From JAISXK01 sp031549625 (lineage in GTDB: Bacteria; Bacillota; Clostridia; Christensenellales; CAG-138), in contig JAVBPK010000055.1 of NCBI GenBank assembly GCA_031549625.1, positions 1 through 23,241 of the forward strand: 23,241 nucleotides of DNA, given 5' to 3'. Below, piece by piece: positions 14,901 to 21,886 of the stretch. Below the pieces are notes generated by a model that ran no database searches, was not told the DNA's origin, and saw only the letters and a program-made list of their open reading frames with translations. Both the position numbers and the translations under genes were made by a program. Numbering within the stretch: position 1 is the first letter of the stretch; the number at the start of each line of letters is the position of its first letter.

Positions 14901-16112
14901 ATGCAACGTATATTAACGCTTAATTCCATCTCCGATGCCATATTGGAAGCGCTTAAACCCGACCGATACAGCATTTCCAACAAAGAATCAGACCCGGACG
15001 GCATACTTGTCCGAAGCGCCGATTGCCGCGACATGACATTTGGGCCCGATTTGCTCGCCATCGCGCGGGCCGGTGCCGGCGTCAACAATATTCCAACCCC
15101 CCGCTGCACGGAATCGGGAATAGCAGTCTTCAACACGCCCGGCGCCAATGCCAACGCCGTGAAAGAATTGGCGCTTTGTTGCATGCTGATGGCCTCGCGC
15201 AATGTGTTTGCGGGCATTCAATGGGTTAATACGCTCGCGGGCGGTGATATCCCTTTGCAAGTGGAACAAGGCAAACGCCAATTTCTTGGCACGGAGCTTT
15301 CGGGTAAGCGGCTGGCCGTTATCGGCCTCGGCGCGATCGGCGTCGCCGTCGCCAACGACGCCCACGCCATCGGCATGCATGTGACCGGCTACGATCCGTT
15401 CATATCCGTGGAAAACGCGTGGGGACTTTCGCGCGCCATACACCGCGGCGGCTCGCTGGAGGAGATATTGCCAGACAGCGATTATATCAGCCTGCACATT
15501 CCCCTGATGGAAAAAACACAGCACTTTATCAACGCGCGCGTGCTTGGCTATATGAAGCCCGGCGCCATACTTCTCAATCTTGCGCGCGGCGAGCTTGTGG
15601 ATACAGGGGCGCTGCTTGCAGCCATGGAAAACGGCATACCGCGTTGCTATGTTACCGACTTTCCACATGAGGGGCTCATCAATAAACCCGGCGTTATTTG
15701 CGTGCCGCACCTTGGCGCAACCACACCCGAAAGCGAAGAAAACTGCGCGCGTATGGCCGCGCGCGAACTGGACGCCTACCTTTCGCTCGGGAATGTCAAC
15801 AACAGCGTGAATTTCCCGCAATGCACGATGGCACCCTCCGGCTGCTATCGCGTTTGCGCGCTTCACCAAAATATCAAAAACATGGTTGGCCAGATTACGG
15901 CGGCTGTCGCTTCCTATAATTGTAATATCTCCAATATGATCAACAAAAGCCGCGGCGCCATCGCATACACCATACTGGACCTCGACCAGCCGCTGCCACC
16001 GGAGGGCGAAGCCGATATGCGCACGATATCCGGCATGATTCGCACACGGTATATTTGCACGAAAGAATTTGCGGGCCTTCATGGCACCAACGGCGTAAAC
16101 GGCTCGCATTGA
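14901..16112 (+). CDS. serA: D-3-phosphoglycerate dehydrogenase
   Basis: Oxidises 3-phosphoglycerate to 3-phosphohydroxypyruvate with NAD, the first committed step of serine synthesis. In 403 residues: substrate domain with RAGAGVNNIP (~56-65), NAD-binding GLGAIG at 142-147, the catalytic Arg229 in NLARGELVD, acidic Glu257 and His270 in PHLGATTPESE, then a C-terminal ACT-like domain (~316-390, with NMVGQITAAVASYNCNISNM) expected to sense serine or a related amino acid. The ATG follows GAGAGGG. Length matches the short, ACT-containing SerA form. The next gene encodes a DUF1015 protein; serC and serB are not in the window. Broader 2-hydroxyacid dehydrogenase activity cannot be excluded, but the ACT domain and neighbour favour SerA. 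Confidence 0.9.
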   Translation: MQRILTLNSISDAILEALKPDRYSISNKESDPDGILVRSADCRDMTFGPDLLAIARAGAGVNNIPTPRCTESGIAVFNTPGANANAVKELALCCMLMASRNVFAGIQWVNTLAGGDIPLQVEQGKRQFLGTELSGKRLAVIGLGAIGVAVANDAHAIGMHVTGYDPFISVENAWGLSRAIHRGGSLEEILPDSDYISLHIPLMEKTQHFINARVLGYMKPGAILLNLARGELVDTGALLAAMENGIPRCYVTDFPHEGLINKPGVICVPHLGATTPESEENCARMAARELDAYLSLGNVNNSVNFPQCTMAPSGCYRVCALHQNIKNMVGQITAAVASYNCNISNMINKSRGAIAYTILDLDQPLPPEGEADMRTISGMIRTRYICTKEFAGLHGTNGVNGSH

Positions 16113-16164
16113 ATCCCCGTCCGCTGACGAGACCACACAACCATAAACTTAAGGAGGGCGAACC

Positions 16165-17505
16165 ATGAGCCAGTATAACAACAACGTCGGTGTTCAAGTA
16201 CCACATGTTTTGCTACCCAAAAGCGGCGCAGATTTCAAAAAATGGGCTGTGGTCGCCTGCGACCAATACACATCCCAGCCGGCCTATTGGGAGCGGGCGC
16301 AAAGCTTTGTTGACGGCGAACCTTCCACTTTAAACCTGATACTCCCCGAAGCCTACCTTGGCAAAGCCGGCGAGGAAGTGCGCATACAAGACGTAAAAGC
16401 CACCATGCAGCAATACCTCAAGCAAGGCGTACTTGAAGAATTACCGCAGGGATTTATTTTTGTAGAGCGCGAAACCGAAGGCAAAACGCGCCTTGGCCTC
16501 GTACTGGCGCTGGATCTCGAAGAATATGATTATAACAAGGGCGCAACCACGCTTATCCGCGCCACCGAAGGCACCATTGTCGACCGCATCCCCCCGCGCC
16601 TGCGTATCCGCGAAGGCGCTCCTATCGAGCTGCCGCACATCCTCGTTTTGATCGACGACCCCAAACGCACCGTGATCGAACCGCTTGCCGCCCGCACCGC
16701 GGATATGCGAAAGCTGTACGACACCGACCTGATGGAAAACGGCGGCCATATCAAAGGATATCTTGCGGACGATTCCGCCCTCATACAAAACGTACTGGAC
16801 GCGTTGGCGGCTTTAACCGATGCCGACGCTTTTGAGCAGAAATATGGCGCGGGGCATGCGCCGCTGCTCTTTGCCATGGGCGACGGCAACCATTCGTTTG
16901 CCACAGCAAAAACCGCCTGGGAAAATATCAAAAAGACATTGCCCGCGCATCAGCGCGATACCCATCCCGCGCGCTATGCGCTGGTGGAAATCGAAAACGT
17001 GCATGACGATGGCATCGTGTTTGAACCCATTCACCGCGTTTTGTTTGGCCTACCCCCGCTTGACGCGCTGGAGCAGCTGCTTGCCCTTCTGCAAGGCAGC
17101 AACGGCTGCGCCCAGATGCAGCTTTGCGCAAACGAAGCCCAGTTGGAGCAGACCATGGCAAGCGCTCCCGCTTCCGCGCATCTTTTGCCGTTCTTCCACG
17201 GCGGTGCTTGCGGCGTCTTTATCGTTTCCGACCCTTCGCAGCAGCTTGCCGTCGGTACGCTGCAAAGCGCCATCGACGCGCTGCTTGCTTGCTCGAAAAA
17301 TGGAGAAGTCGACTATATTCACGGCAAGGATGTTGTGCTGGAGCTTTCCAAAAAAGAAAACGCGCTCGGCTTCCTGCTTCCTGCTATGAAAAAGTCCGAA
17401 TTATTCCCAACTGTGGTTTACGACGGCGCGCTGCCGCGTAAAACATTTTCCATGGGGGAAGCGAACGAAAAGCGCTACTACATGGAATGCCGCAAGATCA
17501 TTTAA
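16165..17505 (+). CDS. DUF1015 family protein
   Basis: A 446-residue soluble protein of the DUF1015 family, unknown in function. Recognisable blocks: an N-terminal VVACDQYTSQPAYWE (~29-43), which is usual near the start of the family, LPEAYL (~60), a central region with RIPPRLRIREGAPIELPHILVL (~141-162), and FAMGDGNHSFATAK (~236-249), the counterpart of the DGHHR/DGNH motif. Related short motifs occur in ParB/Srx-fold enzymes including serine kinases; that link is an inference. It begins 52 bp after serA with AAGGAGG before the ATG, so the two are probably one operon. In other Clostridia, as I recall, DUF1015 genes also sit beside serA, which points to serine metabolism. No signal peptide or membrane helix is present. 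Confidence 0.88.
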   Translation: MSQYNNNVGVQVPHVLLPKSGADFKKWAVVACDQYTSQPAYWERAQSFVDGEPSTLNLILPEAYLGKAGEEVRIQDVKATMQQYLKQGVLEELPQGFIFVERETEGKTRLGLVLALDLEEYDYNKGATTLIRATEGTIVDRIPPRLRIREGAPIELPHILVLIDDPKRTVIEPLAARTADMRKLYDTDLMENGGHIKGYLADDSALIQNVLDALAALTDADAFEQKYGAGHAPLLFAMGDGNHSFATAKTAWENIKKTLPAHQRDTHPARYALVEIENVHDDGIVFEPIHRVLFGLPPLDALEQLLALLQGSNGCAQMQLCANEAQLEQTMASAPASAHLLPFFHGGACGVFIVSDPSQQLAVGTLQSAIDALLACSKNGEVDYIHGKDVVLELSKKENALGFLLPAMKKSELFPTVVYDGALPRKTFSMGEANEKRYYMECRKII

Positions 17506-17526
17506 GCTGTTACTATTTTTACGCGC

Positions 17527-17549
17527 GCCCGCAAAGCGGGCCGCGTTTT
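17527..17549 (+). terminator. Hairpin after the DUF1015 gene, possible attenuator
   Basis: GCCCGC (17527-17532), loop AAA, GCGGGC (17536-17541), then CCGCGTTTTGC: a short GC-rich stem and modest T-run. The AAAGCGGG segment (17533-17540) can instead pair with CCCGCTTT at 17559-17566, making an alternative structure that excludes this hairpin. Confidence 0.5.
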
Positions 17550-17577
17550 GCTGAAGAACCCGCTTTACAGCGCTTTG

Positions 17578-17610
17578 GGATGGCTTGCTTTTGCCTATAG
17601 CAAGCCATTC
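17578..17610 (+). promoter_or_regulatory. Second hairpin in the aspartate kinase leader
   Basis: GGATGGCTTGC (17578-17588) pairs with GCAAGCCATTC (17600-17610), 11 bp with one G-U wobble and an 11-nt loop. It is followed by CTAAGGAGC rather than a T-tract. It lies about 85 nt before the aspartate kinase start, in a 188-nt gap otherwise without a gene. Confidence 0.5.
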
Positions 17611-17693
17611 TCTAAGGAGCGTCGCGGTAAATTTAAAATATAGCCACTGGCGTGCATCGTAGGCGATGCAAAATGAGAGGAAGAGAAAACTAC

Positions 17694-19028
17694 ATGAATG
17701 TGAAGGTTGCAAAGTTTGGCGGCAGCTCTTTGGCGGACGCCACGCAGTTTAAAAAAGTGAAGGCCATTATCGAAGCTGATTCGGAACGGTTGTACGTCGT
17801 GCCCTCGGCCCCCGGCAAACGCACGTATAAAGATAAAAAAGTAACCGATATGCTTTACTACTGCCAGTCTTTATCCGCCGAAGGCCGCGCTTTTGACGAG
17901 GTTTTCGATGAAATCGCGCAGCGCTATATCGATATCGAGCAAGCGCTTTCCTTGCGCACGGATATTCGCGGGCATTTACATAAAATCTATTCGGATATCA
18001 AAAACGGCGCTTCCGCCGATTATGCCGCCAGCCGCGGCGAATATCTCAACGGGATTTTATTGGCCGATTTCCTTGGTTTCCGCTTTATGGACGCTGCAGA
18101 GCTGATTTTATTTGACGCGACCGGCCGCTTTGACTCGGAAGGCACGCAAAAGCACCTCACAGAATGCCTTGCCACCGAACGCAACATAGTCGTGCCCGGT
18201 TTTTACGGCAGTATAGCCGGCAGCAGCGGCAAGCAAATCAAGGTTTTCCCTCGCGGCGGTTCCGATATTTCCGGCGCCATCGTGGCGCGCGGCGTGAACG
18301 CGGATATTTACGAAAACTGGACGGATGTATCCGGCTTTATGATGGCCGACCCGCGTGTCGTGAAAGACCCGCTGACCATCCATACCATTACGTATTCCGA
18401 ACTGCGTGAGCTTGCCTACATGGGCGCTACCGTGCTGCATGAAGACAGCATTTTCCCCGTGCGCCAGGCCTGCATCCCCATCCATGTTTGCAACACCAAC
18501 GCGCCCGAAGCCGAAGGCACCTTCATCATACCCGACAGCGACGCAAAACCGGCCGACGGCAAGATGACAGGCATCGCCGGACGGCGGGGCTTTACCGTCA
18601 TCACCATACAGAAAGATAACATGCATAATGAAGTGGGCTTTGGTTTTCGCGTGCTTTCCGTGCTGAATAAACTTGGCATTTCCTTCGAACATATCCCCAC
18701 CGGCATCGACACCATGTGCGTGGTAATCGCCGACGCCGAAATCGAGGGCAAACGCAAAACGGTGATTGACGATATCCTTGCCAACTGCAACGCGGACAGC
18801 GTAGAAATTTACGACGGACTCGCCTTGCTCGCCACCGTGGGGCGTGGCATGGTAAACGCAATCGGCACTTCCGCCCGCCTATTCGGCGCCCTGGCTAAAG
18901 CAGGCGTGAACGTGCGGATGATCGACCAGGGCAGCAGCGAAATGAATATTATCGTGGGCGTAGAAAGCAGCGAATTTGAAACCGCTATGCGCGCTATTTA
19001 CGAGGCATTTAAGGCCGATGCCTGTTAG
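17694..19028 (+). CDS. Aspartate kinase
   Basis: Phosphorylates aspartate to aspartyl-4-phosphate, entry to lysine, threonine, methionine and diaminopimelate synthesis (the last also a wall precursor). Motifs in the 444 residues: KFGGSS at 7-12, SRGEYLNG at 113-120, FPRGGSDISGA at ~185-195, ENWTDVSGFMMADPRVV (~212-228), and tandem ACT domains from ~295 to the end (GFGFRVLSVLNKLGISFEH and NAIGTSARLFGALAKAGVNVRMIDQG). Monofunctional, no homoserine dehydrogenase fusion. The frame could open at a GTG at 17652, but GAGAGGAAG at 17675-17683 and the KVAKFGGSS position fix the ATG at 17694. Which end product inhibits it cannot be read from sequence. It ends at a strong terminator. Confidence 0.94.
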   Translation: MNVKVAKFGGSSLADATQFKKVKAIIEADSERLYVVPSAPGKRTYKDKKVTDMLYYCQSLSAEGRAFDEVFDEIAQRYIDIEQALSLRTDIRGHLHKIYSDIKNGASADYAASRGEYLNGILLADFLGFRFMDAAELILFDATGRFDSEGTQKHLTECLATERNIVVPGFYGSIAGSSGKQIKVFPRGGSDISGAIVARGVNADIYENWTDVSGFMMADPRVVKDPLTIHTITYSELRELAYMGATVLHEDSIFPVRQACIPIHVCNTNAPEAEGTFIIPDSDAKPADGKMTGIAGRRGFTVITIQKDNMHNEVGFGFRVLSVLNKLGISFEHIPTGIDTMCVVIADAEIEGKRKTVIDDILANCNADSVEIYDGLALLATVGRGMVNAIGTSARLFGALAKAGVNVRMIDQGSSEMNIIVGVESSEFETAMRAIYEAFKADAC

Positions 19029-19051
19029 TTTCCCCCTCAACCTTCGTTCTC

Positions 19052-19088
19052 AAGAGGCGCCGCTTTGATAACGCGGCGCCTCTTTTTT
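19052..19088 (+). terminator. Strong Rho-independent terminator after aspartate kinase
   Basis: A perfect 12-bp GC-rich stem (AAGAGGCGCCGC at 19052-19063, GCGGCGCCTCTT at 19073-19084) with a 9-nt loop and a run of six T (19083-19088). It separates the amino-acid cluster from the mre operon. The following 19089-19210 is noncoding, with no recognised element. Confidence 0.93.
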
Positions 19089-19212
19089 ACGCTGGCCGCC
19101 CGGAAATAACGATTGCTCCGCCTCTGTAAGGGCTGACTAAACCGAACCAGCGGGCTCCGCCCTCAAAGAACGCTGCTTCGCCGGTGCCTTGTGATACTGT
19201 ATGTATCTTTAT

Positions 19213-19241
19213 TTGCACTTGTCATTATAATCTTTTAAAAC
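19213..19241 (+). promoter_or_regulatory. Tentative promoter of mreB
   Basis: TTGCAC (19213-19218), 17-bp spacer, TAAAAC (19236-19241). A perfect TATAAT also lies inside this spacer (starting about 19225) but has no good -35. Either could drive mreB; not resolved by eye. Confidence 0.35.
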
Positions 19242-19289
19242 TTGGGCATACTTTCCTACACAACCTTTGGATGGGAAAGGAAGGATCGT

Positions 19290-20306
19290 ATGAACTTTGG
19301 CATTAGCAGCCTTTTTGGGCTGGATGTAGGCATCGATATCGGCACAGTAAGCACATTGATCTCCCGAAAAGGCGATGGCGTGATATTGCGGGAGTGCACA
19401 GCCGTGGCCCTCGACAACGATAACCGTATTCTAACCGTTGGCGACGATGCGCTTAGCATGGTTGGCCGCACCCCCGGCGACGTGCATATCGTATATCCGC
19501 TGCAGGACGGCGTTGTGGCCGATTATCGGCTTTGCGAGGCCATGCTCCGCCATTTTATTGTCAAATCGCTGGGACGTTCCGCTACGCGCCTGGGCGTGCG
19601 CGCTGTGCTTTGCGCGCCCGGCTGCATAACCAATGTGGAAAAGCGCGCTTTAGAAGAGGCCGCCCGCGGTGCCGGCGCCCGCACCGCCTTTATGCTGGAT
19701 GAACCCGTTGCCGCTGCCCTGGGCGCTGGCCTGCCCGTACACGAGCCATTTGGTTCGCTGGTGGTGGACATCGGCGGCGGCACCACCGATGCCGCCGTGC
19801 TCGCGCTTGGCGGTGTTGTTGTGCAGCGCTCCGTTCACGCGGGCGGCACGCATTTGGACGCCGCCATCATCTCGCATCTTAAGCAGACATACGGCGTATC
19901 CATTGGCCCGCGCACCGCCGAAACGATCAAACTTTGTGTGGGATCCGCGCAGCCTGGCTCTATTCGCGGCATGGAAGTACGCGGCCGCGACATCAATACG
20001 GGCCTGCCACGTACCCTTGCTATCAGCGCCATGGAAATTTACCGCGCTATGCAACCGCAAATAAACGCAATACTTGGCTGTGTGCGAGACGTGCTTTCCG
20101 TTACTCCGCCGGAGCTTGCGGGGGATATTTATGACCGCGGCATTTGGCTGACCGGCGGCGGCGCTTTGCTGCACGGCATCGCGGACTATTTCGCTTCTGT
20201 TACTGGCATCAGCACATATATAGCGGAAAATCCGCTTGACTGCGTTGTGGAGGGCACACGCCTCGCCATAGAAAATATCGCCTACTTTAGGAGCCGCGCA
20301 GGCTGA
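19290..20306 (+). CDS. mreB: Rod shape-determining actin homologue MreB
   Basis: Forms membrane-associated ATP-dependent filaments that guide lateral wall synthesis with MreC, MreD and PBP2, whose genes follow. The actin-fold motifs are present in 338 residues: phosphate-1 DIGTVSTLI (16-24), connect and phosphate-2 VVDIGGGTTDAAV (158-170), and the adenosine motif WLTGGGALLHG near 288-298. The PLQDGVVADY block (~70-79) is typical of MreB. The frame extends to a start at 19242, but AAGGAAGG at about 19277-19284 favours the ATG at 19290, which also gives the normal MreB N-terminus and length. It is somewhat divergent (DIGTVST where DLGTANT is usual), so an Mbl/MreBH-like paralogue is possible, but the operon context argues for the main mreB. 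Confidence 0.93.
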   Translation: MNFGISSLFGLDVGIDIGTVSTLISRKGDGVILRECTAVALDNDNRILTVGDDALSMVGRTPGDVHIVYPLQDGVVADYRLCEAMLRHFIVKSLGRSATRLGVRAVLCAPGCITNVEKRALEEAARGAGARTAFMLDEPVAAALGAGLPVHEPFGSLVVDIGGGTTDAAVLALGGVVVQRSVHAGGTHLDAAIISHLKQTYGVSIGPRTAETIKLCVGSAQPGSIRGMEVRGRDINTGLPRTLAISAMEIYRAMQPQINAILGCVRDVLSVTPPELAGDIYDRGIWLTGGGALLHGIADYFASVTGISTYIAENPLDCVVEGTRLAIENIAYFRSRAG

Positions 20307-20395
20307 GTTTTTTGCGTATTTCCCCCGGCAGCCGTTTCTCCGCGTACTACGGCGTGAACTATTATGAAAACGCTGTAAACGATTTGTTGCCAATT

Positions 20396-20423
20396 TTGCA
20401 CAAGCGTTTTCGTGTGGTATAAT
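20396..20423 (+). promoter_or_regulatory. Extended -10 promoter upstream of mreC
   Basis: TTGCAC (20396-20401), 16-bp spacer and TATAAT (20418-20423), with TG one base before the -10 (TGGTATAAT). It would give mreCD-PBP2 transcription independent of mreB. A 9-bp inverted repeat (GAAAACGCT at 20366-20374, AGCGTTTTC at 20403-20411) has its right arm inside the spacer. Confidence 0.7.
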
Positions 20424-20460
20424 ACCGATGAACGTATTGGATACTTTTTGGAGAGGCTGC

Positions 20461-21306
20461 ATGCGAAACATCTTTAAAAACAAGCCCTTGCTTATTGCCC
20501 TTGCCGCCGTATTGCTGCTGGGGCTATTGGCGATGTTTTCTGCGGGAGAACGCACGCTTACCGTTGTTGAAAGCGCGGCGGGCGGCATATTGCAGCCCGT
20601 GCAGGCTTTTGCCTCGCGCGCGTCGGACGCCATCATCCTTTTTGTGCAGAATACCTTCAATACCACAGAAGCGGATATCGAAAACCAGCAACTGAAAGTG
20701 ACTATTTCCCAGCTCGAACAAAAAGTGAACGAGATGGACAACCTGCGCGCCGAAAACGAGCGGCTGAAAAAACTATTGAACTACGCGGAACAAGCGCCGG
20801 ATCTTTCCTATGTGACCGGAGTCGTCACCGCGCGCAGCCCGGGCGTTTGGTTTGAGCAATTTACGCTGAATGTTGGCCGCTCGCATGGTGTTGATAAAAA
20901 CATGCCCGTCATCAGCGGTCAGGGCCTCATAGGCCGCGTTACCGCCGTTGGCGCGACATATTGCAAAGTCGTCACATTGCTCGATACTTCTACCAGCGTC
21001 AGCGTTATGGTGGAGCGTACGCGCGATACCGGCATGGTGCGCGGACTCCTGGAAGCCGGAAACGAGCTCGACACGCTGGAATTGTACTACCTGCCCGCCG
21101 ACAGCGACTTGTTGCCCGGCGACAAGATCGTGACAAGCGGCATAGGCGGGCTTTACCCCAAGGGACTGCTCGTTGGCGAAGTGCGTGAAGTGAGCCGCGC
21201 CAGCAGCAACGACCGCAACGCTATCGTGACCCCCGCGTCCGACTTGCGGCATTTGGAGGAATGCATGGTGGTCGTCGGTATGCCAGCGGAGGCCGTCACG
21301 CCATGA
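20461..21306 (+). CDS. mreC: Rod shape-determining protein MreC
   Basis: Bitopic membrane protein that scaffolds the elongasome outside the membrane and contacts PBP2. In 281 residues: one N-terminal helix (~10-28), a coiled coil (~68-112, with NQQLKVTISQLEQKVNEM and LRAENERLKKLL), and the beta-rich MreC core with SPGVWFEQFTLNVGRSHGV (~136), GLIGRVTAVG (~165) and a Gly-rich GDKIVTSGIGGLYPKGLLVG stretch (~230) that is diagnostic. The frame opens at an ATG at 20428, but GGAGAGG sits before the ATG at 20461, and the latter gives the usual short basic N-terminus, so I prefer it. mreD starts inside its stop codon. Confidence 0.94.
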   Translation: MRNIFKNKPLLIALAAVLLLGLLAMFSAGERTLTVVESAAGGILQPVQAFASRASDAIILFVQNTFNTTEADIENQQLKVTISQLEQKVNEMDNLRAENERLKKLLNYAEQAPDLSYVTGVVTARSPGVWFEQFTLNVGRSHGVDKNMPVISGQGLIGRVTAVGATYCKVVTLLDTSTSVSVMVERTRDTGMVRGLLEAGNELDTLELYYLPADSDLLPGDKIVTSGIGGLYPKGLLVGEVREVSRASSNDRNAIVTPASDLRHLEECMVVVGMPAEAVTP

Positions 21307-21818
21307 GTAAAAAATTAACCGCCGCCTTAGCCATACTGATTTGCCTTTTTCTCGATACGATATTGTTCCCGCGCCTCAATATTCTGGATATACGACCCGA
21401 CGCCATGCTCGCCGCCACCGTCAGCTTTGGCGTACTTACCAGCTCGCTTTCCGGCGCCGTGTTTGGCGTGACTGGCGGCATGCTCATCGACATTCTAGCG
21501 GGCCGTTATGTAGGCCTGCACGCCGCCATTTACCTTGTGGCCGGTATGGTCGCCGGCTTCTTTTATAAGAAGTTTTACGCGGACAATATCATCATTCCTG
21601 CCGTTACCGCCTCCATACTGGGCTTTTTAAAAGATATTTTCTTCTTTTTGATTACGGTGATTATCGGCGCGCGCTTTGCCTACCTGGGCGTCCTTCTCCG
21701 CTACGCGCTTCCCTCAGCACTGCTTAGCGGTATCCTATGCGGTCTTATTCACTTGCTGTTTAAGCCACTGTTGCTACGACAAACAAAACGCGGACAGGCC
21801 GAAAAAATAAATCCCTAG
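21303..21818 (+). CDS. mreD: Rod shape-determining membrane protein MreD
   Basis: Small polytopic membrane partner of MreC. The 171-residue sequence is hydrophobic throughout with about five or six helices and the family pattern of an N-terminal FLDTILFPRLNILDIRPDAML segment and a central GAVFGVTGGMLIDILAG turn (~51-67). An upstream in-frame extension exists, but the ATG at 21303 overlaps the mreC stop (ATGA) with GGAGG of mreC positioned before it, which is the classic coupled arrangement. The C-terminus ends in a basic cytoplasmic tail. Confidence 0.92.
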   Translation: MSKKLTAALAILICLFLDTILFPRLNILDIRPDAMLAATVSFGVLTSSLSGAVFGVTGGMLIDILAGRYVGLHAAIYLVAGMVAGFFYKKFYADNIIIPAVTASILGFLKDIFFFLITVIIGARFAYLGVLLRYALPSALLSGILCGLIHLLFKPLLLRQTKRGQAEKINP

Positions 21819-21868
21819 CCTGCCGCTGCCAACCCAGAGCGGCTGTTCACATGATTTGCCGCAAGCTT

Positions 21869-21883
21869 TTAGGAGGCTCCTAA
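21869..21883 (+). promoter_or_regulatory. Perfect 15-bp palindrome containing the PBP2 ribosome binding site
   Basis: TTAGGAGGCTCCTAA reads the same on both strands about its central G, and it contains the AGGAGG (21871-21876) that serves the ATG at 21887. As RNA it can form a 5-bp stem with a 5-nt loop (UUAGG-AGGCU-CCUAA), partly covering the ribosome binding site. Confidence 0.5.
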
Positions 21884-21886
21884 CAA

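Noticed and set aside
14988..16136. A 382-residue minus-strand open frame opposite serA
   Set aside because: The plus strand encodes an unmistakable SerA with all catalytic residues; the antisense frame has no recognisable motif and no ribosome binding site, and arises from codon bias in GC-rich DNA.
17506..17693. Lysine riboswitch (L box) before aspartate kinase
   Set aside because: The expected conserved core (AGAGGUGC-like segment and associated helices) is not visible; only simple hairpins are present.
19089..19212. Possible dispersed repeat or small RNA between the terminator and mreB
   Set aside because: Only a 5-bp inverted repeat (AGGGC/GCCCT) is visible and there is no promoter-terminator pair, so no feature can be supported.
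19650..20741. A 363-residue minus-strand open frame opposite mreB and mreC
   Set aside because: It overlaps two well-supported genes and the mreC promoter, and its composition (Ala, Arg, His, Asn rich) is typical of antisense shadows.
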